64,000 bases of DNA from Solwaraspora sp. WMMA2056 (GCF_030345095.1 NZ_CP128360.1:4278001-4342000); one strand, 5' to 3'; counted from the stretch's first letter, positions 18,215-27,755 are shown. Notes: generated by a model from the letters alone, not told the origin. Translations and numbers: made by a program.

Positions 18215-19398
18215 TGGCCAGCAGACGTATGGCCCACGACGTCGCGATCGTCGCGATGGGCTGCACCCCGTTCCGCGACCACTGGCACCGTTCCGCCGAC
18301 GACCTGCTGGTCGACGCGGTGCAGGAATGTGTCGGCGCGCTGCCCGGTGCCACGCTCGACGACGTCGACGCGTTCTGGGTCGGCACCCAGGGTTCCGGCA
18401 TGTCCGGGCAGACGTTGGCCCGGCCGCTGCGGCTGGTCGGCAAGCCGGTCACCCGGGTGGAGAACTACTGCGCCACCGGCTCGGAGTCGCTGCGCAACGC
18501 GGCGTTCGCGGTCGCCTCCGGGGCGTACGACATGGTGATGGCGACCGGCGTCGAGAAGCTGAAGGACTCGTCGTACTCCGGTCTGGCCGCCGCCTACCCA
18601 CCTGCCGACGGCACCGACGTCGACTGGACCGCGCCCGCCGGGTTCTCCCTGCTCGCGCCCGCCTACCAGCAGGCGTACGGCGTCGGGGCGCGGGACATGC
18701 GCGACGCGCTCACCAGGGTCGCGACGAAGAACCACGCGAACGGTGTGTTGAACGAACGCGCCCAGTTCCGTAAGGCGGTCTCCGCCGAGGCCGTCGAGAA
18801 CGCACCACGTGTCGCCGGTCAGCTCGGCGTCCTGGACTGCTCGGGCGTCTCCGACGGGGCCGCCGCCGCGATCCTGGTCCGCGCCGAGGACGCCTACCGG
18901 TACACCGACAAGCCGGTGTTCCTGCGGGGGATGGGGTTCGTCGCCGGCTCGGGGGCCGGGCTCGCCACCGACGGCTACGACTTCACCACCTTCCCTGAGG
19001 TGGTGCAGGCGGCGCGACAGGCCTACGACCAGGCAGGTGTCACCGACCCGGCGACGCAGATCTCGCTGGCCGAGGTGCACGACTGTTTCACCCCGACCGA
19101 GGTGGTGCTGATGGAGGACCTGGGCTTCTCCGAACGCGGCAAGGCCTGGCGGGACATTCTCGACGGCCGGTACGACCTGGGCGGCGCGTTGCCGGTCAAC
19201 ACCGACGGCGGGCTCAAATCGTTCGGCCACCCGATCGGCGCCACCGGGCTGCGGATGATGTTCGAGTGTTTCACCCAGCTGCGGGGTGAGGCCGGTGCCC
19301 GGCAGGTGCCCGACGCCCGGTTGGCCCTCGCACAGAACCTCGGTGGGCAGCCCGGTTCCTGTGTGGCGTTCGTCGCGGTGCTGGGGAGCCAGCGGTGA
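18214..19398 (+). CDS. SCP2-type thiolase/lipid-transfer acetyl-CoA acetyltransferase
   Basis: 394 residues of the SCP-x/Ltp thiolase family. Putative nucleophile Cys86 in NYCATGSES, His289 in HDCF, His339 in SFGHPIGATG, and a C-terminal Cys in GGQPGSC. This family includes true thiolases and the retro-aldol lyases of steroid side-chain degradation that need a DUF35 partner; the preceding gene supplies one. The start ATG overlaps the previous stop, implying stoichiometric expression. I infer thiolytic or aldolytic release of acetyl- or propionyl-CoA. Confidence 0.88.
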   Translation: MASRRMAHDVAIVAMGCTPFRDHWHRSADDLLVDAVQECVGALPGATLDDVDAFWVGTQGSGMSGQTLARPLRLVGKPVTRVENYCATGSESLRNAAFAVASGAYDMVMATGVEKLKDSSYSGLAAAYPPADGTDVDWTAPAGFSLLAPAYQQAYGVGARDMRDALTRVATKNHANGVLNERAQFRKAVSAEAVENAPRVAGQLGVLDCSGVSDGAAAAILVRAEDAYRYTDKPVFLRGMGFVAGSGAGLATDGYDFTTFPEVVQAARQAYDQAGVTDPATQISLAEVHDCFTPTEVVLMEDLGFSERGKAWRDILDGRYDLGGALPVNTDGGLKSFGHPIGATGLRMMFECFTQLRGEAGARQVPDARLALAQNLGGQPGSCVAFVAVLGSQR

Positions 19399-20315
19399 GC
19401 GCCGAGGTGCGTCTCGACGGGCAGGTCGTGATCGTCACCGGCGCCGGCAACGGGATCGGCCGGGCGCACGCCCTGCTGCTGGCCGAACGCGGTGCCCGCG
19501 TCGTCGTCAACGACCTCGGCGGGGCGGTGGACGGTTCGGGTTCCTCCGGTGCGGCGCAGCGGGTGGTCGACGAGATCCGTGCCGTCGGTGGTGTCGCGGT
19601 CGCGTCGACCGACTCGGTCGCCACCGCTGCCGGCGGGGCCGACCTCGTCGCACGGGCCGTCGACGAGTACGGGCGGATCGACGCGGTGATCCACAATGCC
19701 GGCATCCTGCGGGACGCCACGCTGGCCAAGATGCGCGAGGAGGACGTCAGCGCCGTCCTCGACGTGCACCTCGTCGGGGCGTTCCACGTGCTGCGGCCCG
19801 CGTGGCGGCAGATGGCCGAGCGGGGGTACGGGCGGATCGTGCTGACCAGCTCGTCGTCCGGGCTGTTCGGCAACTTCGGCCAGGCCAACTACGGGGCCGC
19901 CAAGGCCGGCCTGATCGGGCTGATGAACGTGCTCGCGCTGGAAGGAGCCCGCCGGGGCATCCTGGTGAACGCGATCGCACCGACCGCCGCGACCCGGATG
20001 ACCGAGAACCTTCTCGGTGAGCTGGCCGACCGGTTCGACCCCCGGCACGTCGCCGCGGTGGCGACCTACCTCGCCTCCGGGCAGTGCCAGCTCAACCGGC
20101 ACATCCTCACCGTCGGCGGCGGCCGGGTCGGGCGGATCTTCCTCGGCGTCACCCCTGGTTGGTACGGCGGTGCCGAGCCGGTCTCGCCGGACGACATCAG
20201 CGCGTCGATCGACGAGATCTGCCGGCTCGACGACTTCATCGTCCCCGACAGCGGCGCCGACGAGGTCGCGCTGATCCAGCGGGCCCTGTCCGGACCCGCC
20301 GGTCCAACCGCCTGA
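19395..20315 (+). CDS. SDR dehydrogenase, MFE-2 (17beta-HSD4)-like
   Basis: 306 residues; NAD(P)-binding TGAGNGIGRAHA near 15-26, NDLGG after strand 2 (as in peroxisomal multifunctional enzyme 2), NAG motif, active-site Ser in SSSSGLF and Tyr166/Lys170 in NYGAAKAG. The NDLGG motif and the extended C-terminus suggest a 3-hydroxyacyl-CoA dehydrogenase, the step after MaoC hydration. GTG start overlaps the thiolase stop (GTGA). Confidence 0.88.
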   Translation: MSAEVRLDGQVVIVTGAGNGIGRAHALLLAERGARVVVNDLGGAVDGSGSSGAAQRVVDEIRAVGGVAVASTDSVATAAGGADLVARAVDEYGRIDAVIHNAGILRDATLAKMREEDVSAVLDVHLVGAFHVLRPAWRQMAERGYGRIVLTSSSSGLFGNFGQANYGAAKAGLIGLMNVLALEGARRGILVNAIAPTAATRMTENLLGELADRFDPRHVAAVATYLASGQCQLNRHILTVGGGRVGRIFLGVTPGWYGGAEPVSPDDISASIDEICRLDDFIVPDSGADEVALIQRALSGPAGPTA

Positions 20316-20338
20316 GCCGCGTCAAGAAGGGAGCCACC

Positions 20339-20833
20339 ATGCCGGTGAGCGAGGTACACCACGTGGCCGTGACCGTCTCCGACGTCGACCGCGCCGCGGA
20401 CTTCTACGAGAAGGCACTGGGCTACCGCCGGACCCTGCGGGCCGACGTCGCCGGACCCGGCATCGAGGTGTCGCTGGGCCTGCCCGCCGGCACCACCGGC
20501 CGGGTCCAGTACCTGCAGGGACCGAGCCAGATCGGCCAGCTCGAGCTCATCGAGTGGAACGGCACCGCGACCCGGACGGCGACCGGCGGGCATCTGGAAC
20601 TGGGCACCTTCCTGCTCAGTTTCGCGGTGCCGCTGGCGGAGATGGACGAGCTGTACGCCCGGCTGGTCGAGCTGGGTGCGCAGTGCCTGAGCCCGCCGAA
20701 CCAGGTCCTGCTCGACAACTACGGGCCGATCACCGCGTTCGCGGCCCGTGACCTCGACGGCAACCTGCTGGAGTTCGTGGCGCTGCCGTCGCGGGAGGAG
20801 ATCCTGGCCCGGCGGCGGGAGGGCGGCAGCTGA
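20339..20833 (+). CDS. VOC family protein
   Basis: 164-residue single-polypeptide glyoxalase/bleomycin-resistance/dioxygenase fold with two beta-alpha-beta3 modules: VHHVAVTVSDVDRAADFYEK at the start and DLDGNLLEFVAL at the end. Metal-ligand pattern His (HHVAV)...Glu (LELIEW)...Glu (LLEFV) is compatible with a lyase, epimerase or dioxygenase. SD AAGAAGGGAG precedes the ATG. Coupled to the next ligase by a one-base overlap. Related to methylmalonyl-CoA epimerase-like VOC proteins, but specific activity is unknown. Confidence 0.78.
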   Translation: MPVSEVHHVAVTVSDVDRAADFYEKALGYRRTLRADVAGPGIEVSLGLPAGTTGRVQYLQGPSQIGQLELIEWNGTATRTATGGHLELGTFLLSFAVPLAEMDELYARLVELGAQCLSPPNQVLLDNYGPITAFAARDLDGNLLEFVALPSREEILARRREGGS

Positions 20834-22356
20834 TGGCGACCAGCAACTTCGCCGAGACGCTGCGCCGGCAGGCGCTGCGTCGCGCCGACCGGGAGGCGCT
20901 GGTCGATTCCGACGCCCGCTGGACGTACGCCGAACTGGACGCCGACGTCGACCGGCACGCGGCGGCACTGCGCGACGCCGGCGTCGCCGACGGTGACCTG
21001 GTCGGGGTGCTCGGCCGCAACAGCGCCACCTACGTCATCGAGCTGCTGGCGCTGAGCCGCCTCGGTGCGGTCTCGGTTCCGCTGAACTGGCGGCTGCACC
21101 CCCACGAGCAGGCGTACGTCCTCGACCAGGCCGGTGTCACCGGGCTGATCTACGACGACGACTTCGCCGACGCCGCCGCCACCCTGCTGGCCACGACCGG
21201 CCTGCGGACCGCGGTGGCCAACGGCGCCCGGGTCGTCGCCGACGCCCGCCGGCTGGTCGACCTGCTCGCCGCGCAGCCGGCCGGCGTACGGGTCCCGGAC
21301 GCGGAGAAGACCGCCGCCGACGTGCACCGGCTGCTCTACACCTCCGGCACCACCGCACGCCCGAAGGGCGTCATCCACACCTGCGGCAACCTGACGGCGA
21401 ACCATCTGGCGCAGGTGCTCGAACTGGAGCTCACCGCAGCCGACCGGATCCTCGTCTCGGCACCGTTGTTCCATGTCAGCGGCCTGGAGGCGCCGGGCCT
21501 GGCGACGTTCGTGGCCGGCGCGACGATGGTGCTGACCCCGACGTTCAAGGCCGCCGACATCGCCCGGACCGTGGCCCGGGAGCGGATCACCGGCATGGTC
21601 CTGGCGGCGCAGATCCTCTTCGGGCTGCTCGACCGCGACGACCAGTCGGACCTGGCGTCGTTGCGTTACCTGCTCTTCGCCGGGGTCGCGCCCAGCGTCC
21701 GGCGTGAGGTGAAACGCCGGCTGCCGCACGTACGGCTGGTGGACACCTTCGGCATGACCGAGCTGTGCAACGGCGTCTGCTACCTGGACGCCGCCCACGA
21801 ACAGAGCAAGGTCGGCGCGCTCGGCGCGCCGTTCCCCGGGGTGCACATCCGGATCGTCGACGAACATTTCCAGCCGGTGCCGCCCGGTGTGGAGGGGGAG
21901 ATCATCGTCCGGGGCGAGAAGATCTCGCCCGGTTACTGGAACGACGACGAGGCGAACCGGCGTACCCGCCGGGACGGTTGGTTCCTGACCGGCGACGTCG
22001 GGCGGATCGACGCCGACGGCTACCTGTGGTTCGTCGACCGCCGCGCCGACCTGATCAAGTCCGGTGGGGAGAACATCGCCAGCGCCGAGGTCGAACGGGT
22101 CATCGCCGGGCATCCCGACGTCAGCGAGGTCGCCGTCGTCGGGGTGCCGGACCCGACCTGGGACGAGGTCCCGAAGGCGTACGTGATCCTGCGCGCCGAG
22201 GCGACCACCACGGCGGAGGGGATCCGCGAACACTGCCGGGCCGAACTGGCCCGGTACAAGGTGCCGAAGTATGTCCAGATCGTGACGTCGCTGCCGCGCA
22301 ACGACTCCGGCAAGGTGCTCAAGAAGCAGCTGCGCGAGGCGGCGGTGACCGGATGA
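20833..22356 (+). CDS. Acyl-CoA ligase (FadD-like, class I adenylate-forming)
   Basis: 507 residues. ATP loop LLYTSGTTARPKGV, FHVSGLE, adenylate-binding FGMTELCNG, WFLTGDVGRIDADGYL hinge region and C-terminal SGKVLKK catalytic Lys. Activates a carboxylate to its CoA thioester via an acyl-adenylate. No membrane segment. Overlaps the VOC stop by one base and the next ligase start by ATGA. One of four ligases in the island, probably for successive or alternative intermediates. Confidence 0.9.
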   Translation: MATSNFAETLRRQALRRADREALVDSDARWTYAELDADVDRHAAALRDAGVADGDLVGVLGRNSATYVIELLALSRLGAVSVPLNWRLHPHEQAYVLDQAGVTGLIYDDDFADAAATLLATTGLRTAVANGARVVADARRLVDLLAAQPAGVRVPDAEKTAADVHRLLYTSGTTARPKGVIHTCGNLTANHLAQVLELELTAADRILVSAPLFHVSGLEAPGLATFVAGATMVLTPTFKAADIARTVARERITGMVLAAQILFGLLDRDDQSDLASLRYLLFAGVAPSVRREVKRRLPHVRLVDTFGMTELCNGVCYLDAAHEQSKVGALGAPFPGVHIRIVDEHFQPVPPGVEGEIIVRGEKISPGYWNDDEANRRTRRDGWFLTGDVGRIDADGYLWFVDRRADLIKSGGENIASAEVERVIAGHPDVSEVAVVGVPDPTWDEVPKAYVILRAEATTTAEGIREHCRAELARYKVPKYVQIVTSLPRNDSGKVLKKQLREAAVTG

Positions 22357-23957
22357 GTACGGCGAACGTCGCCGCGATGCTGGCCGGCAACGCCCGGCGT
22401 TTCGCCGACGCCGACGCGCTGGTCTTCGAGGGCCGGCGGTGGACCCACCGCCAGCTCGCCGCCGACGTCGAGGCCCTGGCCGCAGGTCTGACGGCCGAGG
22501 GGATCCGCCGCGACGCCCGGGTGGCGATCATCTCGAACAACGTGCCCGAGTTCCTGCTGTTGTCGCTGGCGTTGTCGAAGCTCGGTGCGGTCTTCGTGCC
22601 ACTGAACTACCGGCTCACCGCGGGGGAGCTGGCCCAGTTGCTGCGGCACGCGCGGGTCCAGGCGGTCGCGACGGTCCCGGAGTTCGCCGCGTTGACCGAC
22701 GCGGCGTTGACCGACGCGGCGTTGACCGACGCGGCGTTGACCGACGCCGGATCGAGTGAGCCCGTGGCCGACGTGCGCCGGTTCGCGCTGGAGCCGATCG
22801 ACGACGACGGCTGGGTAGACGTGCGCGCGCTGATCTGGACCCACCGGGGTGCCCGGGTCGCCGACGCCGATCTCGACGAGGCGGCCCTGCACCGGATCGT
22901 CTACACCTCCGGTACGACCGGGCTGCCCAAGGGAGTGCTGCTCACCCACGGCAACGTGAACATGAACATGCACGCCCAGATCGTCGAGCTCGGGCTGCGG
23001 CCGAGCGACCGGATCCTCAACTTCGCACCGCTGTACCACGTCGGCGGCACCGACCTGCCGGGCTTCGGCATCTGGCATGTCGGCGGCACGATGGTGCTGC
23101 ACCGGCGGTTCGAACCGGCGGCGGTGCTGCGGACGATCGAGACCGAGCGGATCACCGGCATGGTGATGGCGGCGACGATGCTCGACATGGTCCGCCGCGC
23201 GGTCGACGTCGCCGCCGCCGATCTGACCTCGGTGCGGTGGGTCATCTATTCACAGGTCACGTCGGCGTTGTTCGCCGTGGCGCGGGAGCTCTTCCCGGAC
23301 GCCCGGCTGATCGAGGGCTACGGTCTCACCGAGACGTGCAGCGCCCTGACGTACCTGGACGAGGCGCACATGCGGTCCAAGCAGGGGTCGGTCGGCCTGC
23401 CCGTGCCGTGGGTCCAGGTACGGGTGGTCGACGCGGACGGCAACGACGTGCTGGTCGGCGACGACGGGGAGGTGATCGCACGCGGCCCGAAGGTGAGCCC
23501 CGGCTACCTCGACGATCCGCAGGCGACCCGGGCGGCCTGGCGCGACGGGTGGTTCCACACCGGCGACATCGGTCGCTTCGACGCCGACGGCTACCTGTAC
23601 ATCCGGGACCGGCTCAAGGACATGATCCGCAGCGGTGGGGAGAACATGTCCAGCGCCGAGATCGAGAACGTGCTGGCCGACCACCCGCTGGTGCTGGCCG
23701 CGTCGGTGGTGGCGGCACCGCATCCGGTGTGGCTGGAGGTCCCGGTGGCGTTCGTGATCGGCCGGCCCGGCCTGGAGCCCGAGTCGCTGATCGCACATGC
23801 CCGGCAGCGACTCGGCGGCTTCAAGGTCCCGAAGGAGATCTACGTCGTGGACGAGTTTCCGACGAATCCGTCCGGCAAGGTGCTGAAGCGCAGCCTGCGG
23901 GAGCTGCGGTCGTCGGCGCGCCCGGACTGGACGTATGACCGGCTGCGACGCGACTGA
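22353..23957 (+). CDS. Acyl-CoA ligase with internal tandem repeat
   Basis: 534 residues; same fold as the previous ligase, with VYTSGTTGLPKGVL, YHVGGTDLPGFG, GYGLTETCSALTY, WFHTGDIGRFDADGYLY and SGKVLKR. It differs by an insertion near residues 113-132 in which ALTDA is repeated four times, encoded by four 15-bp units. The repeat sits in a surface segment before the ATP loop and keeps frame, so the enzyme is likely intact. ATGA overlap with the upstream ligase; tail-to-tail with the metallo-beta-lactamase gene only 3 bases away. Confidence 0.9.
   Translation: MSTANVAAMLAGNARRFADADALVFEGRRWTHRQLAADVEALAAGLTAEGIRRDARVAIISNNVPEFLLLSLALSKLGAVFVPLNYRLTAGELAQLLRHARVQAVATVPEFAALTDAALTDAALTDAALTDAGSSEPVADVRRFALEPIDDDGWVDVRALIWTHRGARVADADLDEAALHRIVYTSGTTGLPKGVLLTHGNVNMNMHAQIVELGLRPSDRILNFAPLYHVGGTDLPGFGIWHVGGTMVLHRRFEPAAVLRTIETERITGMVMAATMLDMVRRAVDVAAADLTSVRWVIYSQVTSALFAVARELFPDARLIEGYGLTETCSALTYLDEAHMRSKQGSVGLPVPWVQVRVVDADGNDVLVGDDGEVIARGPKVSPGYLDDPQATRAAWRDGWFHTGDIGRFDADGYLYIRDRLKDMIRSGGENMSSAEIENVLADHPLVLAASVVAAPHPVWLEVPVAFVIGRPGLEPESLIAHARQRLGGFKVPKEIYVVDEFPTNPSGKVLKRSLRELRSSARPDWTYDRLRRD
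22689..22748 (+). repeat. 4 x 15-bp tandem repeat inside a ligase gene
   Basis: Unit GCGTTGACCGACGCG, repeated four times head to tail; only the last base of the final copy differs (C). It encodes ALTDA each time. Near-identity of all copies indicates recent slippage-type expansion. Confidence 0.95.
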
Positions 23958-23960
23958 CGA

Positions 23961-24947
23961 CTACCGGTGGACGCCCGCCGTGTGCCGCAGCAGGGCCTGG
24001 GCATGGACGAGGGAGAACCGTTGGGTACCGCGGCCGAGTTCGTCCCAGGGTCTGCGCCACTGCATCCGCCGGGCGACGTCCCAGGCGGTGACCCGCCCGT
24101 CGGTCGCCAGAGCGTCGACGGTGGCGACCTCGGCACGGTGGAAGGCGGCCAGTTCGTCGGCGCGGGCCGCGACGTCGCGGTACGGGAACTGGTGGGCCGG
24201 GCAGGCAATCGTCGCGCCGAGGTCGCGGATGCCTTCCAGCGTCCGGAACAGGTCCGCCGCCGGGTCGTCGTCGGCGCGGCTGACGATCGCGAGCTGGGTG
24301 GGGCCCTCGGGCATCATCGTGTCGCCGGTGAAGACCAGGCCGCGGGTGTCGACGTAGACCGTGTGCCCGTAGGTGTGGCCCGGGGCCGGTACGGCGCGGA
24401 TGGTCACGTCGCCGAACCGCAACTCGGTCTCGTCGGCCACGGCCAGGTCGATCCGCAGGTCCTCGTGGTGCGCGGTGACCGCGACCGCGTCGGCGTACAT
24501 CGTCTCGACGACGTCGGGCGGGGCACCGGTCGCCGTGAGGGCGGTGCGCAGCTGGGTGAGGAAGCCACCCCTGCTCCGGCGCATGGTGGCGAAGTCGTCG
24601 GCCTGCCCCATGACCAGCCGGGCACCGGACCGGTCCCGGACCCGGGCGGCGAAGCCGATGTGGTCCGGGTGGTTGTGGGTGAGCAGGACGGTGGAGATCG
24701 TCTCGACCCGGCGGCCGATCGCGGCGACCGATCCGGTGAACGACTCCCAGCAGCTCGGGTGGTCGTAGCCGGCGTCGATGAGGACCGCGCCGTCGCCGGT
24801 GTCGACCAGGAAGACGGTGACGTAGCGCAGTGCGCTGCCGCGCAGCGGGACCGGGATCGCCCAGATCCCGTCGGTGACCTCGGTCGGGTCCGGGACCTGA
24901 CGGGCGTGATAGCTGGCGGCGTGCGCGTCGTTCACAGGTCTGGACAT
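23961..24947 (-). CDS. Metallo-beta-lactamase fold hydrolase
   Basis: 328 residues; metal motif THNHPDH (His91, His93, Asp95, His96), further ligands in PAPGHTYGHTVY and FTGDTMM, and a C-terminal CPAHQFPYRD segment. It hydrolyses an ester, thioester or lactone, probably with two zinc ions. ATG 24947 has GGGAGG about 9 bases upstream. Divergent from a ligase gene across an operator. In this setting a thioesterase or lactonase acting after a Baeyer-Villiger-type oxygenation would fit, but that is inference. Confidence 0.85.
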   Translation of the reverse strand: MSRPVNDAHAASYHARQVPDPTEVTDGIWAIPVPLRGSALRYVTVFLVDTGDGAVLIDAGYDHPSCWESFTGSVAAIGRRVETISTVLLTHNHPDHIGFAARVRDRSGARLVMGQADDFATMRRSRGGFLTQLRTALTATGAPPDVVETMYADAVAVTAHHEDLRIDLAVADETELRFGDVTIRAVPAPGHTYGHTVYVDTRGLVFTGDTMMPEGPTQLAIVSRADDDPAADLFRTLEGIRDLGATIACPAHQFPYRDVAARADELAAFHRAEVATVDALATDGRVTAWDVARRMQWRRPWDELGRGTQRFSLVHAQALLRHTAGVHR

Positions 24948-25008
24948 CGTCAGACGCCTCCCTTACTGTGGAAACAACAACATACCGGATGGTCGGAATT
25001 TAACTCAA
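24941..25008. promoter_or_regulatory. Divergent promoters and operator between hydrolase and ligase genes
   Basis: The operator ATACCGGATGGTCGGAAT is at 24982-24999. Rightward promoter: TGGACA (24941-24946), 17-base spacer, TACTGT (24964-24969), which puts the operator just after the start point. Leftward promoter: TTGAGT (complement of 25003-25008), 18-base spacer, TATGTT (complement of 24979-24984), with the operator inside the spacer. One bound protein could block both. Confidence 0.62.
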
Positions 25009-25016
25009 GGAGTCCG

Positions 25017-26564
25017 ATGAGCGACGAGCGGACCGGCTTCCGGCTCTGGGCGGCCGCCGAGCCGGACCTGTGCGCGATCGTGACTGCCGACGATCGGCAG
25101 ATCTCCTACGGCGAGCTGTACGCCGAGGTGAACCGGATCTCGCACGGCCTGCGTACCCGCGCGGGCCTGCGTGCCGGCGACACGGTCGCGGCGGTGATGA
25201 CCAACAGCGCCGGCATGGTCGCGCTCTACCTGGCGGCGATGCAGTCGGGGCTCTACCTGGTGACGCTCAACTACCACCTGACCGAGCCGGAGATCGCCTA
25301 CATCCTCGCCGACAGCGGTGCCAAGGTCGTCGTCTGCTCCGCGCGGGTGGAGCCGGTCGTCGCCGCGGCCGCCGCCGGCGTACCCGGGATCCAGGTGTAC
25401 GTCGACGGAGTCCCGACCACCGGTCGCGTCCGTCCGTTGTCGCGGCTCACCGACGGCATGTCGACGGTGAGCCCGGAGCAGACCCCGGCCGGTTCGCTGA
25501 TGATGTACACCTCGGGCACCACCGGCCGCCCGAAAGGGGTGAAGCGGCCGCTGGCCGGCGTCGACGCCGACACCGGCGCGTCGACCTACCGGTGGCTGTT
25601 CCAGGAGTTCGGGATGGAACGTCCCGCCTTCGGGTCCTGGCTCGTCTCGGCTCCGCTGTACCACTCCGCGAACATCACCCCCGCGATGGGTGCCCTGCAC
25701 GCCGGCGGAACTATGGTCCTGATGGACGGCTGGACGCCGGAGGGTTTCCTGCGTCGGGTCCACGACCGGCGGGTCACCGGCACCAGCATGGTGCCGACCC
25801 ACTTCTACCGGCTGCTGCAACTGCCCCAACAGGTTCGCGACAGCTACGACGTCTCCTCGCTGCGCTACGTCCTGCACGGCGCCGCGCCGTGCCCGCGTGA
25901 GGTCAAGCAGCGCATCCTCGACTGGTTCGGCCCGGTGGTCTACGAGTACTACGGCTCGACCGAGGTCGGTACCACCATCGCCCGCCCGCACGAGTGGCTC
26001 GCCCACCCGGGAACGGTCGGTCGCCCCGCGTCCATCTCGACGCTGCGGATCCTCGACGAGGCCGGCAACGAGGTGCCGGTCGGCCAGACCGGCATCGTGT
26101 ACATGCGTCAGGGCTCCGACCAGGTCGAGTACCACAACGACCCCGGCAAGACCGACGGCGCGCGTCGCGACGGCCTGATGACCGTCTGGGACGTCGGCCA
26201 CGTCGACGCCGACGGCTTCCTGTACATCACCGGCCGGGCCGCCGAACTGATCCTGGTCGGTGGGGTCAACGTCTACCCGGCCGAGATCGAGGCCGCGTTG
26301 CTCGGCCACGACTGGATCGCCGACGCCGGAGTCGTCGGCGTACCCGATCCGGAGTTCGGCGAGGTGCCGCAGGCCCACGTCGTGCTGACCGAGACCGCGC
26401 CCGACGCCGAAGCAGCGCTCGCGCAGATCCGTACCCATCTCGCCGGACGGCTGGCGAAGCCGAAGCGTCCGCATTCGTACGTCGTCCGCGAGGCGCTGCC
26501 CCGCGACCCCAACGGCAAGCTCTACAAGGCGCGGCTCACCCGTGCCCCGGAGGTGTCGGCGTGA
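25017..26564 (+). CDS. Acyl-CoA ligase
   Basis: 515 residues of the adenylate-forming family: MMYTSGTTGRPKGVK, YHSANITPAMG, YEYYGSTEVGTT, VWDVGHVDADGFLYITGR, and C-terminal PNGKLYK with catalytic Lys. AAGGAG lies 4 bases before ATG 25017, a strong SD. The start and preceding operator define it as first gene of the operon with the paired acyl-CoA dehydrogenases. Substrate not predictable; the sequence resembles long- or bulky-chain ligases used in steroid/terpenoid catabolism. Confidence 0.9.
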   Translation: MSDERTGFRLWAAAEPDLCAIVTADDRQISYGELYAEVNRISHGLRTRAGLRAGDTVAAVMTNSAGMVALYLAAMQSGLYLVTLNYHLTEPEIAYILADSGAKVVVCSARVEPVVAAAAAGVPGIQVYVDGVPTTGRVRPLSRLTDGMSTVSPEQTPAGSLMMYTSGTTGRPKGVKRPLAGVDADTGASTYRWLFQEFGMERPAFGSWLVSAPLYHSANITPAMGALHAGGTMVLMDGWTPEGFLRRVHDRRVTGTSMVPTHFYRLLQLPQQVRDSYDVSSLRYVLHGAAPCPREVKQRILDWFGPVVYEYYGSTEVGTTIARPHEWLAHPGTVGRPASISTLRILDEAGNEVPVGQTGIVYMRQGSDQVEYHNDPGKTDGARRDGLMTVWDVGHVDADGFLYITGRAAELILVGGVNVYPAEIEAALLGHDWIADAGVVGVPDPEFGEVPQAHVVLTETAPDAEAALAQIRTHLAGRLAKPKRPHSYVVREALPRDPNGKLYKARLTRAPEVSA

Positions 26565-26603
26565 CCGCGACCCGTGAGGTGCCCGAAGACAGGGGAGCCC
26601 GGC

Positions 26604-27755
26604 GTGGACTTCGATGACAGCGACAGCGACCTCGCGTTCCGGCGTGCGGCCGGCAGCTGGCTCGACCAGGCGCTGCGCGACGTGCCTGATCAGGAGGAGC
26701 TGTCCCAGACCGAGCGTGAGCACTGGTCACGGGTGTGGCAGGAGCGGCTCTGCGCCGGCAACTGGGCCGGGTTGTCCTGGCCGGTCGAGCACGGCGGCCG
26801 CGGGATGGACTCGTTGGCGCAGGCGATCTTCAACGAGGAGGCCGCGGTCCGGGGCGCGCCGTACCCGCTCAACGGGGTCGGCATGATGCTGGCCGGTCCG
26901 ACGATCATCGCGCACGGCAGCGACGAGCAGCAGGCCCGGTACCTGCCGGGCATCCTGCGCGGCGAGGAGTACTGGTGCCAGGGCTTCAGCGAGCCCGGCT
27001 CCGGCTCCGACCTGGCGAGTCTGCGGACGGCCGCGACCCGGGTCGACGGCGGCTGGCTGATCAACGGCACCAAGATCTGGACCTCCAACGCGCACAACGC
27101 CTCCCGGTGTCTGTTGCTGGCGCGGACCGACCCCGAGGTGGCCCGGCACCGGGGCATCACCTACTTCCTGGCTCCGATGGACCGGTTCACCGTCCGACCA
27201 CTGGTGATGATCAATGGGGACACCGAGTTCAACGAGATGTTCCTCGACGACGTGTTCGTCCCCGACTCCGACGTGCTCGGCGGGCTCGGCAACGGCTGGA
27301 AGGTCGCGCTCACCACGCTCGCCTTCGAACGCGGCAGCATGGCGCTGAACCTGTGGGTGTGGGCCCGCCAGGCAGTGGACCGGGTCGTCGATCTGGCGAT
27401 CGCGCGGGGCCTGGCCGACGACAGCGCCTTCGTCGACACGGTCGGCGCGTTGCAGTGCGATGCCGAGGCGGTCCGGATCGGGTCGATGCGGATGCTGGCG
27501 GAGAGTCGCGCCGGCGGCGTCCCCGGCCCGGAGACATCGGCGTTGAAGAGCCTGTGGGCCGGCGTGGTCCAGAACGCGAACCGGCTCGCGGTGCAGCTCG
27601 ACGAGGCCGGCGGGGTGCTTCTCGACGGCGCCGGGGCCGCCGCCCGGATGCACCGCTACCTGCGTGCCCGCGCCCACACGATCGAGGGCGGCACGGAGGA
27701 AGTCCAGAAGTCGATCCTCGCGGAGCGGGTGCTTGACCTGCCCCGTTCACGTTGA
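26604..27755 (+). CDS. Acyl-CoA dehydrogenase (catalytic-type subunit of a pair)
   Basis: 383 residues. FAD-binding QGFSEPGSGSDLAS and IWTSNAHNA, and a C-terminal TIEGGTEEVQKSIL in which Glu361 is a candidate base. GTG 26604 was taken because AGGGGAG lies about 7 bases upstream. It resembles the FadE subunits that work as alpha2beta2 pairs (for example the mycobacterial ChsE enzymes). The next gene encodes a shorter ACAD, 13 bases away, supporting a heteromer. Confidence 0.85.
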   Translation: MDFDDSDSDLAFRRAAGSWLDQALRDVPDQEELSQTEREHWSRVWQERLCAGNWAGLSWPVEHGGRGMDSLAQAIFNEEAAVRGAPYPLNGVGMMLAGPTIIAHGSDEQQARYLPGILRGEEYWCQGFSEPGSGSDLASLRTAATRVDGGWLINGTKIWTSNAHNASRCLLLARTDPEVARHRGITYFLAPMDRFTVRPLVMINGDTEFNEMFLDDVFVPDSDVLGGLGNGWKVALTTLAFERGSMALNLWVWARQAVDRVVDLAIARGLADDSAFVDTVGALQCDAEAVRIGSMRMLAESRAGGVPGPETSALKSLWAGVVQNANRLAVQLDEAGGVLLDGAGAAARMHRYLRARAHTIEGGTEEVQKSILAERVLDLPRSR

